In this document: in pieces, positions 1 to 5,917 of the stretch
How positions within the stretch are numbered: the stretch's first letter is position 1
How the letters are laid out: every line of letters begins with the position of its first letter
Assembly: GCA_028712015.1 (NCBI GenBank)
Contig: JAQTRB010000086.1
Coordinates: forward strand, 1 to 6,873
Origin: Syntrophales bacterium
GTDB taxonomy: Bacteria; Desulfobacterota; Syntrophia; Syntrophales; UBA5619
Length of the DNA stretch: 6,873 nt
Direction of reading: 5' to 3'
Made by a program: the position numbers and the translations under genes
The notes under the pieces: model-generated
Seen by the model: the letters and a program-made list of their open reading frames with translations, nothing else
Database searches by the model: none
What the model was told of the DNA's origin: nothing

Positions 1-4
1 CCAA

Positions 5-1396
5 TCACGGCAAACCGGCCGGAGGCGGCAGCGGGATGTCCACCGGCGTCACGAAGCGGTTGACCGCCTCCAGCGTGTTGCCCACATTCAGTTTCCGGAA
101 GAGGAGGGCGAATTGCGCCTCCAGCTCCACGCCCAACGCCTTCCGGATCGCCTCCGGCAGATCCCACATCTCCCGTTTGAAGGGGCCGATTCCCTTCTTC
201 CGGGTCTTGTAGAAGAACTGCTCCTCGGTATCCCCTTCCTTACGTTCGGAGGCGGCCTCCCGCTTCAGGTAGTCGTAGATCCGCTCGCGCAGCGCGGGCG
301 GGAAGGAGGGGCTGTCGTAGACGATGTTCTGGAACCCGGTGGCGAGGTGGATCTCCGCCGTACCGGTGGCGGGGAACCGGTCGAAGGCCTCGTTGGGCAG
401 CGTGGAGGCGCCGTGCTGGACCGCGCCCGCCATCCCGTATTCGGCCCGCGCGACCGCGGAGAGTTTCTGGAGGGTGTCGAAGTCGAGCTTGACCTTCGCG
501 ACGCTCCCGTCGGCCATCGGTATCCCGCCGTGGGTGGTTCCGGTCTGGACGCTGATTTTGCTGATTCCCTTCAAGGTCTCGCCGCTCTTGCGGAGGGTTT
601 CCCGATATCCCTCCATGAAGGCGTGGAGCTCCTCGACCGTGCTGTTTTTGCCCCCGACCTCGCCGATTTCGCCTCCGACGGAGACGGTCACCCCGGCCGG
701 CTCCAGATCCCGGATCATCGTCGTCATTTCCGCGGCCAGGCCGTAGTTGAGGGCCTGCTGTTCCTTCACGGTCGTTTGCGCGAGATCGACGAGGGTCGAC
801 GTATCGATATCGATGTTGTAGAAACCGGCGTCGATCGCCTCCCAGATCAGATCCTTGACGGCCTTGACCTCGGCCCCCGGATCCTTCGCGTATTTCTTCG
901 CCCCCACCTGGAAATGGTCGCCCTGGAGGAACAGGGGACCCCGGTATCCCGTTTTCAGCGCCGCCGCCGTTACAACGCAGGCGTATTCCGCCGGCCGCTG
1001 GCGGGTGTAGTCGATCTCCGACCGCGCGATCTCGAAGATGACCGCCCCGGCCCCGGAGGCCAGGGCCGCCCGGAAGACCGCCTGGGCGGTGTCATACGTC
1101 AGGGCGCGGATGTTGATGGCGGGAACCGTAAATCCGGAGACCTCGCCCCGGCCCATCGCCTCGTAGAGTCCCTGAATCGAGGCGGAACGGATGCCCGCCG
1201 CCGCTCCGGCCCGGCGGATCAGCCAGCGGGCGGCCGTCCGCGTCGCCTCGTCGGGGGAGAATACCGCCGTCCGGATCAGGTCGTCGATCCGCTCTTCCCG
1301 GAAACGCTTTTCATCCAGAAACCGGACGCCGGTCGCATCGAACGTCAGCACCCCTTCCATCGTCTTCTTGAGCCCGTCCATGTTTTCGCAGATCAT
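5..1396 (-). CDS. Class II (metal-dependent) fructose-bisphosphate aldolase, long form
   Basis: The 463-residue product is a zinc-type aldolase, expected in the cytosol to condense dihydroxyacetone phosphate with glyceraldehyde 3-phosphate into fructose 1,6-bisphosphate (reversible). Visible family marks are the N-terminal barrel strand GFTVPAINIRAL (residues 88-99), the DH pair D160-H161 (catalytic Asp and metal His), E243 in GGEIGEVGG, H289 in TGTTHGG and H328 in AVQHGAS. Ordinary class II enzymes are roughly 280-360 residues. This one adds about 70 residues before the barrel and about 100 after it, ending in a proline-rich tail. The usual late NIDTD-type motif reads HLATG (350-354). The ATG at 1396 is chosen because GAGGTGA lies 4 bases upstream; an in-frame ATG five codons later is too far from it. 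It follows fbp by 58 bases, which supports a gluconeogenic role. Activity on another ketose bisphosphate cannot be excluded. Confidence 0.88.
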   Translation of the reverse strand: MICENMDGLKKTMEGVLTFDATGVRFLDEKRFREERIDDLIRTAVFSPDEATRTAARWLIRRAGAAAGIRSASIQGLYEAMGRGEVSGFTVPAINIRALTYDTAQAVFRAALASGAGAVIFEIARSEIDYTRQRPAEYACVVTAAALKTGYRGPLFLQGDHFQVGAKKYAKDPGAEVKAVKDLIWEAIDAGFYNIDIDTSTLVDLAQTTVKEQQALNYGLAAEMTTMIRDLEPAGVTVSVGGEIGEVGGKNSTVEELHAFMEGYRETLRKSGETLKGISKISVQTGTTHGGIPMADGSVAKVKLDFDTLQKLSAVARAEYGMAGAVQHGASTLPNEAFDRFPATGTAEIHLATGFQNIVYDSPSFPPALRERIYDYLKREAASERKEGDTEEQFFYKTRKKGIGPFKREMWDLPEAIRKALGVELEAQFALLFRKLNVGNTLEAVNRFVTPVDIPLPPPAGLP

Positions 1397-1400
1397 CTCG

Positions 1401-1407
1401 TCACCTC
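1401..1407 (-). promoter_or_regulatory. Ribosome binding site of the aldolase gene
   Basis: GAGGTGA sits on the minus strand four bases before the ATG at 1396, so its GAGG core is 7 bases from the start. It supports this ATG over the in-frame ATG five codons downstream. Confidence 0.7.
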
Positions 1408-1428
1408 GTGTAGGGTATGATGAAGGCG

Positions 1429-1443
1429 CGGCCCCGCGGGCCG
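1429..1443 (-). promoter_or_regulatory. GC-rich hairpin in the fbp-aldolase intergenic gap
   Basis: A perfect 6-bp inverted repeat (CGGCCC / GGGCCG) with a 3-base loop begins about 12 bases after the fbp stop, within the 58-base gap before the aldolase. On the minus-strand transcript it is not followed by a run of U, so it does not look like a strong intrinsic terminator. It could partly attenuate read-through or protect an fbp 3' end. The inverted repeat is seen directly; the function is inferred. Confidence 0.4.
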
Positions 1444-1454
1444 TCTTTGATTTC

Positions 1455-2399
1455 CTATGATTCAGCCTTCAGAAATTCCATCGCCTTTTCCACCTCGAAC
1501 CGGCTTCCGATATAGATCGGGGCGCGTTGCTCGAGGTCCTCGACCCGGAGGGAGAGGATCTCCTCCTTGCCGTCCGTGGCAATGCCGCCGGCCTGCTCCA
1601 TGATGAAGGCCATCGGCTGAAGCTCGAACAGAAGCCGCAGCTTCCCGCGGGGGCTCTTCTTCAGCGCGGGATAGGTGAAGATCCCCCCGCCCTTGATCAG
1701 GACCTGGTTGATGTCCGGGACAAATCCGCCGCTGTAGCGGAGCTTGTATCCTTCCGCCTCCAGGTATTCGAGGAACTTCAGATGGCTTCCGATGCAGTCC
1801 TTCCGGAGGCCGCCCGGACTGTAGATCGAACCTTGATCCTTCAGGCGGATGTTCTCCTGGGAGAGAACATACTCCCCCTCCCGGTTGACGACGAATTCGT
1901 GGGTTCCCTTCCCCGCGGAGTAGACCATCGTGATCAGCGGTCCGTAGGTGATGTAGAGGGCCGCCACCATCGAATCCCTCCCCCGCGAGAAGACCGACTC
2001 CTTGTGGATGCCGATGATCGTGCCGATCGCCAGGTTGGTGTCGACCAGCGAGGAGCCGTCCAGCGGATCCGCCGTCACGAAATACTTCTCCCGGCCCTTG
2101 CCCAGCAGGACGACGCCGTCCTGCTCCTCCGAGGCGTATTCCCGGACGAAACCCGAAAACTGAAGCTGGTTCTTCATGATCTCGTCGGAGCTGCGGTCGA
2201 GCGAAAGCTGTTCCTCGCCGTAGACGTTTTTGAACCCGGCCAGTTTCCGGTTCGATTCATGAATCTTGGCGGAGATGTATTTCCCCGTGACCGCAATCTG
2301 CCAGATCAGTCGGCGGAGCTCCTCCTCCACGCCGGCCCTCCACATCTGGCGCCGCAGATCTACCGCGAACTTGGTGTAATCCGATATCCCCTCACCCAT
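1455..2399 (-). CDS. fbp: Class I fructose-1,6-bisphosphatase
   Basis: This cytosolic enzyme hydrolyses fructose 1,6-bisphosphate to fructose 6-phosphate and phosphate, the committed step of gluconeogenesis. The 314-residue protein is near the usual family length. Metal-site residues are present: YGEEQ (E62-E63), SEEQD (E91-E92), DPLDGSS (D111, D114) and E259 in GKLRLLFE. By position, R221-Y222, Y243 and K253 match the mammalian sugar-phosphate contacts R243-Y244, Y264 and K274, and K105-Y106 match the AMP contacts K112-Y113. The mammalian NEGY contact loop is replaced by PGGLR (195-199). The start is ATG 2399: GGAGG lies 9 bases upstream, and the family-like sequence (GISDYTKFAVDLRR) begins right after it. 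The frame stays open upstream to a TTG at 2450, but that extension has no ribosome site. The gene precedes the aldolase, which catalyses the adjacent pathway step. Confidence 0.96.
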   Translation of the reverse strand: MGEGISDYTKFAVDLRRQMWRAGVEEELRRLIWQIAVTGKYISAKIHESNRKLAGFKNVYGEEQLSLDRSSDEIMKNQLQFSGFVREYASEEQDGVVLLGKGREKYFVTADPLDGSSLVDTNLAIGTIIGIHKESVFSRGRDSMVAALYITYGPLITMVYSAGKGTHEFVVNREGEYVLSQENIRLKDQGSIYSPGGLRKDCIGSHLKFLEYLEAEGYKLRYSGGFVPDINQVLIKGGGIFTYPALKKSPRGKLRLLFELQPMAFIMEQAGGIATDGKEEILSLRVEDLEQRAPIYIGSRFEVEKAMEFLKAES

Positions 2400-2408
2400 T
2401 GCCCGTTT

Positions 2409-2413
2409 CCTCC
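2409..2413 (-). promoter_or_regulatory. Ribosome binding site that sets the fbp start
   Basis: GGAGG on the minus strand is followed by a 9-base spacer and the ATG at 2399. This is the best Shine-Dalgarno match in the window. It argues against the 17-codon-longer reading from TTG 2450. Confidence 0.8.
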
Positions 2414-2508
2414 ATGAATTCCAAAGAGATGCTTCGTCGAGCTGTTGCAAGAGATTTTTGACGCTCCGCTGTCGAAGCCCGGAAAATCATCCTTAACACG
2501 GCGACTTT

Positions 2509-2523
2509 CCGTGCCCGGCACGG
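2509..2523. repeat. 15-base odd palindrome, operator-like
   Basis: CCGTGCC C GGCACGG is a perfect 7-bp dyad around one central base. A further CACGG half-site lies at 2497-2501, so CACGG/CCGTG-type boxes occur three times in about 27 bases. The position, about 110-125 bases before the fbp start, fits a regulator binding site. No regulator is identifiable from this window. Confidence 0.4.
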
Positions 2524-2537
2524 TTCAGACGTCTATA

Positions 2538-2553
2538 CGATAAGAAATTATCG
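2538..2553. repeat. AT-rich 16-base inverted repeat
   Basis: CGATAA GAAA TTATCG is a perfect 6-bp dyad with a 4-base centre in the AT-rich part of the fbp leader. It overlaps GATAAT on the minus strand, so it could be an operator over a promoter or a small hairpin. The repeat is seen directly; its role is inferred. Confidence 0.4.
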
Positions 2554-2612
2554 GCAAGAATGCAATCTCTTTTTCCCGTTCCCCGGCCCTCCGCATCCGC
2601 GCCCCATTCCTC

Positions 2613-2634
2613 TCGATCTTCGGGGAGAGATCGA
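2613..2634. repeat. 7-bp inverted repeat in the fbp leader
   Basis: TCGATCT and AGATCGA form a perfect 7-bp dyad with an 8-base centre. No T-run follows on either strand, so it is not an intrinsic terminator. It may be a regulator site or be without function. Confidence 0.3.
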
Positions 2635-2672
2635 CCTTGGCTCCAGGTCGGCGAAAGAGAAACCGGGCGTTG

Positions 2673-2697
2673 AAAAAACCCCGGGACGGCGCTCCGG
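2673..2697 (-). terminator. Weak intrinsic terminator candidate after the lipoprotein gene
   Basis: On the minus strand a short GC-rich hairpin (CCGGA arm, 6-base loop, TCCCGG arm with one bulged base; 2681-2697) is followed by two G and then six T (2673-2678). It begins about 50 bases past the stop of the hydrolase gene. The stem is short and imperfect, so termination may be partial. Confidence 0.4.
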
Positions 2698-2747
2698 CAA
2701 GCGTCTGCAAAGGACGGCCGTCGCCCGGCCCGCGTCGCGGTGAAGGC

Positions 2748-4697
2748 CTACTTGACGATCAGCCGGAATGGCGACGGCGGGATGAATTCACCCGGCTGGA
2801 CCTTCAGTGTGGTCTCATAGGGTTCGCAACCGTCCGCTTCGATCGACAGCGTGTACGTCCCGGCGGGAAGATCGAAAAAGGCGAATCGATTCTTGTACGC
2901 AAAGTCTTTGGATGAAAGAAAAGTCCTGAGCACATCCCGGTCGCTCATGACCTCCGCGGGACGGAGGCTGCGCCGGATGTCGGCTCCGGCCAGACGGATG
3001 GCGCGCACGCTCACCTTTTCCGGCAACTCGTGGATAGATCCCCAATAGCTGTCGGCGGACGCCGTCGTTGCGGCGATCACGCCGGCCGCCATGCCTTGCG
3101 GACGCATGACAAAATCGGCTTCGGCGATCTTGCCGGCCGCGATGGTAAGGGGGTGGTTCGCCGGTTCGGTCTTGAACCCCAGCGCGCAGAGACTGACCTC
3201 GTAATCGCCCGGGGCAACCGCCCCGGTCTCCTGTCTGACCAGGAAGGGGTTCGCCTTGAGTTGCGTTTCCGGACCATCCCTGTTCGCGGGAACGAGGACA
3301 AACGCCATTTGCAGCGGAATCTTGACATCGGGGGGGATAAAGCGGCGGCCGATATCCACATAGCCGCGGCCGGATGCCAGGTTCTTCTCCAGGCCTGTCT
3401 CGGTCGCCGCGACGATGTCCCCGTACCGGGCCATCACCTCCGCGCTGTTGAGAATGCCGATGTGGTCTTCGTTGAAGCCCGTCACCTTCAGCGCATCGGC
3501 CTGGGCCCGCGGGTCGAGCATGCTTTCCAACGTAACGGTGTTGTCGTTGTTCTGCCGAAAGAGACTCCCGCCGCCCTTGTGGCCGAAGAGCAGGTAATAG
3601 CGCATCGTCTCGGGCAATTTCCTGGCGAAAACCTTGCGGATGAAATCGCTTTCGGGCGCCATGTCCTTCCAGCTGGGAATCACGGCGGGCGAATTTTCAA
3701 CCCCGGTCTTGGCCATGCCCTCTCCGCCCCAGGGCGTCGACAGGGAAACGAAAAGTCTCACGGCCCGGTTGTGTTGATCCGGCTCGATCAGCGCGGAGCG
3801 GGACACCAGCCCCCCCATGCTGTGCGCGACGACATACAACCGGTCGAAATGGTATTTCCGATCGAGATCGTAGAGTTTTTTGCGCAGGAAGAGCGAGACG
3901 GTCTCCAGGCGGGCGCCCGACGGATACTGAAAAATCCAGGGTTGGTAGCGGGAACGGTCCAGGCGCCCGATAAAATATCTCCAGTCTTGCGGAGAGCCGG
4001 CCGCGCCGTGCACCAGCAGCACCGGAATCTTCCCGGGGTCGTAGGGCTCGAGAAAATAAATATTGCAGCCTCTGCGCCGGAAAGCCTCCAGGGGCGCCCA
4101 GAATCCCCTTTCCCCTTCTTCCGCCGAGAAAGCCGGGTCGTCCAGGACGGCCAGAGTGCCGGCCGACGTGCCGGGCTTCCGCTGTCCGGCGGAATAGGCC
4201 GACAGCGCATCGCCCAGGGATGGGGCCGGGGCGCCGGGGCGGCCGGAGATCTCGATATCGATGCCCCAGACGACGCCGCCCCATTGGGTGGCCACCTCCT
4301 CCGGGGCGCCGTAGTGACCGGCCCGCTCCCCGGGATCGTACCTCAGATTGCCGTTGGCGTCCTCGAAGGCAAAGAGGCGATAGCGTCCTTCGCGAACCAG
4401 CAGTTCGTACGGCCCCGGCTCGGACAACAACGCGTAATCCCCGACGACGATGCGATCGCCGCGCCTCGAATAGGCGACGACGACGAAAGGGTTTTGCAGC
4501 GGGGCTTGGCCGATGATCTCGCCGAAGATGAGGCAGGAATCTTTGGAAACCTGAACGTCTTCCCTCAGCTTGACCAGGGCGCATCCCCACAGAGACCAGA
4601 GGCTCAAGAGAAGCAGCAGCGTCATGACCCATCGGCGCGGCGGGAAGGCTAAACCGCTTCCCCCGTCGAATTCCCTTGCCGGGTCGGAATAATTCAT
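2748..4697 (-). CDS. Lipoprotein alpha/beta hydrolase (lipase/esterase-like) with flanking beta domains
   Basis: The 649-residue protein is probably membrane-anchored. RRW (21-23), a hydrophobic run (25-37) and the lipobox-like LWGC (C39) indicate a signal peptidase II signal; Trp at -2 is unusual. Residues about 52-150 look like a carboxypeptidase-regulatory-type beta domain with an EF-hand-like loop (DANGNLRYDPGE, 113-124). Residues about 205-430 form a lipase-type alpha/beta hydrolase: LLVHGAAGS oxyanion region (227-235), nucleophile elbow AHSMGG (S293), STPWGG (320-325), likely acid D385 and likely H412 in NEDHIG. AHSMG in place of GxSxG also occurs in Bacillus lipase A. Residues about 430-535 and 536-649 look like two more beta-sandwich units (APGDYEVSL; LPAGTYTLSIE). 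The substrate is unknown; ester or lipid hydrolysis in the envelope is inferred. ATG 4697 supplies the basic n-region, which a start at M25 would lose, but its ribosome site is weak. It lies 57 bases after the desulfurase-like gene. Confidence 0.82.
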   Translation of the reverse strand: MNYSDPAREFDGGSGLAFPPRRWVMTLLLLLSLWSLWGCALVKLREDVQVSKDSCLIFGEIIGQAPLQNPFVVVAYSRRGDRIVVGDYALLSEPGPYELLVREGRYRLFAFEDANGNLRYDPGERAGHYGAPEEVATQWGGVVWGIDIEISGRPGAPAPSLGDALSAYSAGQRKPGTSAGTLAVLDDPAFSAEEGERGFWAPLEAFRRRGCNIYFLEPYDPGKIPVLLVHGAAGSPQDWRYFIGRLDRSRYQPWIFQYPSGARLETVSLFLRKKLYDLDRKYHFDRLYVVAHSMGGLVSRSALIEPDQHNRAVRLFVSLSTPWGGEGMAKTGVENSPAVIPSWKDMAPESDFIRKVFARKLPETMRYYLLFGHKGGGSLFRQNNDNTVTLESMLDPRAQADALKVTGFNEDHIGILNSAEVMARYGDIVAATETGLEKNLASGRGYVDIGRRFIPPDVKIPLQMAFVLVPANRDGPETQLKANPFLVRQETGAVAPGDYEVSLCALGFKTEPANHPLTIAAGKIAEADFVMRPQGMAAGVIAATTASADSYWGSIHELPEKVSVRAIRLAGADIRRSLRPAEVMSDRDVLRTFLSSKDFAYKNRFAFFDLPAGTYTLSIEADGCEPYETTLKVQPGEFIPPSPFRLIVK

Positions 4698-4754
4698 TCT
4701 CTTTTTGCCTGTTGGTCGCCCGCGTTTCAGCGGGGACGGGGAAGCCGCGGCCTC

Positions 4755-5912
4755 TTATCTTCCGCGGGCGATCGAGCGGAGCGCATCGAGGGCGTGATCG
4801 ATCTCCGCGGCCGTATTGAAAAAGTTGAAACCGAACCGGACGGTCCCCTGCGGGAACGTCCCGATCGTCCGGTGGGCGGCGGGGGCGCAGTGGAGCCCCG
4901 GACGCGACAGGATCGCGAACCGCTCCTCCAGTTCCATGGCGACCTCCGACGGCATCCGGCCCCTGATGTTGAAGGAGACCACCGCCGCCCGGCGGGAAGG
5001 GTCGTCCGGACCGTAGAGGATTGCCTCCGAAAGTTCCTTCAAACCGTTGAGGAACCGGCCCGTCAATTCCTCCTCGTGGCGGCGGATCGTCTCGATCCCC
5101 CGGGCGCGGATCCAGGCGACCCCGGCGCCAAGACCCGCGAGACCCACGGTGTTCGGCGTGCCCGCCTCGTATTTGTCCGGAAGAAAATCGGGCTGTTCCT
5201 CGAATTCGGAACGGCTCCCCGTTCCCCCCGCCATCAACGGCGGGATGCTTTCCTCCAACCCCTCCCGGATGTAAAGCCCGCCCGTACCCGGCGGACCGAA
5301 CAGCGATTTGTGGCCCGAGAAGGCCAGAAGGTCGATCCCCATTTCGTTCACCCGGATCGGGAAGGCCCCGGCGGTCTGCGCGGCGTCGACCAGCAGCAGG
5401 ATGGCGTGCTCATGGGCGATCCGGCCGGCCTCGACGATCGGCAGGAGCGTTCCCGTCACGTTTGCGGCGTGGGTGAGGACGACGGCCTTCGTGTTCCCGC
5501 GGACGGCCGACCGGATCGATTCGGGATCGAGTTCGCCCCGCGGGGAACAGGGAAGAACCGACAGCGCCACCCCCTCCTGTTCCAGCGCGCGAAGCGGCCG
5601 CATGACGGAATTGTGCTCCACGGAAGAGGTGATGACGTGGTCGCCCGATTTCAGCAGGCCGCGGAGGGCAAGGTTCAGCGCCTCGGTTGCATTCTTCGTG
5701 AAAACGATTCGCAGGGAATCCCCGACGCCGAAGAGCTCCGCGAGCGCCTCCCGCGTTTCCAGAACGATCCTCCCCGCCTCGATGGAGAGCCGGTGGCCGG
5801 AGCGGCCGGGACTGCCGCCGATCCCGCAAAGATAGCGGAGCATGGCGGCCGGAACTTCCTCCGGCTTCGGCCGGGAGGTGGCCGCGTTATCGAAATAGAC
5901 GATGTTTTCCAT
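4755..5912 (-). CDS. Cysteine desulfurase-like class V aminotransferase (PLP enzyme)
   Basis: The 385-residue product has the fold-type I PLP pattern of the NifS/SufS/CsdA group, which removes sulfur from cysteine as a protein persulfide for Fe-S clusters, thiolated tRNA or other acceptors. Visible marks are the N-terminal YFDNAATSRPKP (6-17), FTKNATEALN (71-80), SVEHNSV (H100), VDAAQ (D176, Q179), SGHKSLFGPPGTGG with the PLP lysine K202, YEAGTPN (248-254) and the conserved C342 in GLHCAP, the expected persulfide cysteine. The sequence style recalls the compact cysteine desulfurase family common in anaerobes rather than classical IscS. The ATG starts 5 bases after the RNase stop with only a weak GGAT-type ribosome site, so coupled translation is likely. 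No scaffold, sulfur acceptor or IscR-like regulator is adjacent, so the sulfur acceptor is unknown. Selenocysteine lyase activity is an alternative. Confidence 0.9.
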   Translation of the reverse strand: MENIVYFDNAATSRPKPEEVPAAMLRYLCGIGGSPGRSGHRLSIEAGRIVLETREALAELFGVGDSLRIVFTKNATEALNLALRGLLKSGDHVITSSVEHNSVMRPLRALEQEGVALSVLPCSPRGELDPESIRSAVRGNTKAVVLTHAANVTGTLLPIVEAGRIAHEHAILLLVDAAQTAGAFPIRVNEMGIDLLAFSGHKSLFGPPGTGGLYIREGLEESIPPLMAGGTGSRSEFEEQPDFLPDKYEAGTPNTVGLAGLGAGVAWIRARGIETIRRHEEELTGRFLNGLKELSEAILYGPDDPSRRAAVVSFNIRGRMPSEVAMELEERFAILSRPGLHCAPAAHRTIGTFPQGTVRFGFNFFNTAAEIDHALDALRSIARGR

Positions 5913-5917
5913 GCCGG

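Larger units (their letters stand above)
2400..2747 (-). promoter_or_regulatory. Non-coding leader between lipoprotein gene and fbp
   Basis: This 348-base stretch has no credible gene. It contains a weak terminator candidate close to the upstream gene, three inverted repeats (2509-2523, 2538-2553, 2613-2634) and the fbp ribosome site. The fbp promoter is expected here. The AT-richest part is about 2525-2580, with GATAAT and TATAGA (minus strand) as possible -10 elements, but neither has a good -35 at proper spacing, so no exact promoter is claimed. Confidence 0.5.

Noticed and set aside
113..1420. Long plus-strand open frame (435 codons) opposite the aldolase gene
   Set aside because: Its composition is Arg/Gly/Asp-rich without recognisable motifs and it mirrors a clearly conserved gene; high GC content makes long antisense frames common.
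2400..2450. 17-codon N-terminal extension of fbp from TTG 2450
   Set aside because: No ribosome site precedes TTG, while a strong GGAGG precedes ATG 2399, and the family sequence begins at that ATG.
2500..2520. Sigma-54-like GGGCACGGAAAGTCGC (minus strand)
   Set aside because: The -24-like half is fair, but the -12 part lacks TTGC and the GG-to-GC spacing is wrong.
2525..2710. 61-codon minus-strand open frame in the fbp leader
   Set aside because: It starts at TTG without a ribosome site, overlaps the terminator candidate and two inverted repeats, and shows no recognisable features.
3030..4652. 540-codon plus-strand open frame opposite the lipoprotein hydrolase
   Set aside because: No family motif is present, and the minus frame has a signal, a lipase elbow and domain structure. 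It is a GC-driven shadow.
4719..4734. Hairpin CCCGC / GCGGG before the lipoprotein gene
   Set aside because: It is a 5-bp stem with no T-tract on the transcribed strand, as expected by chance in GC-rich DNA; it is not called a terminator.
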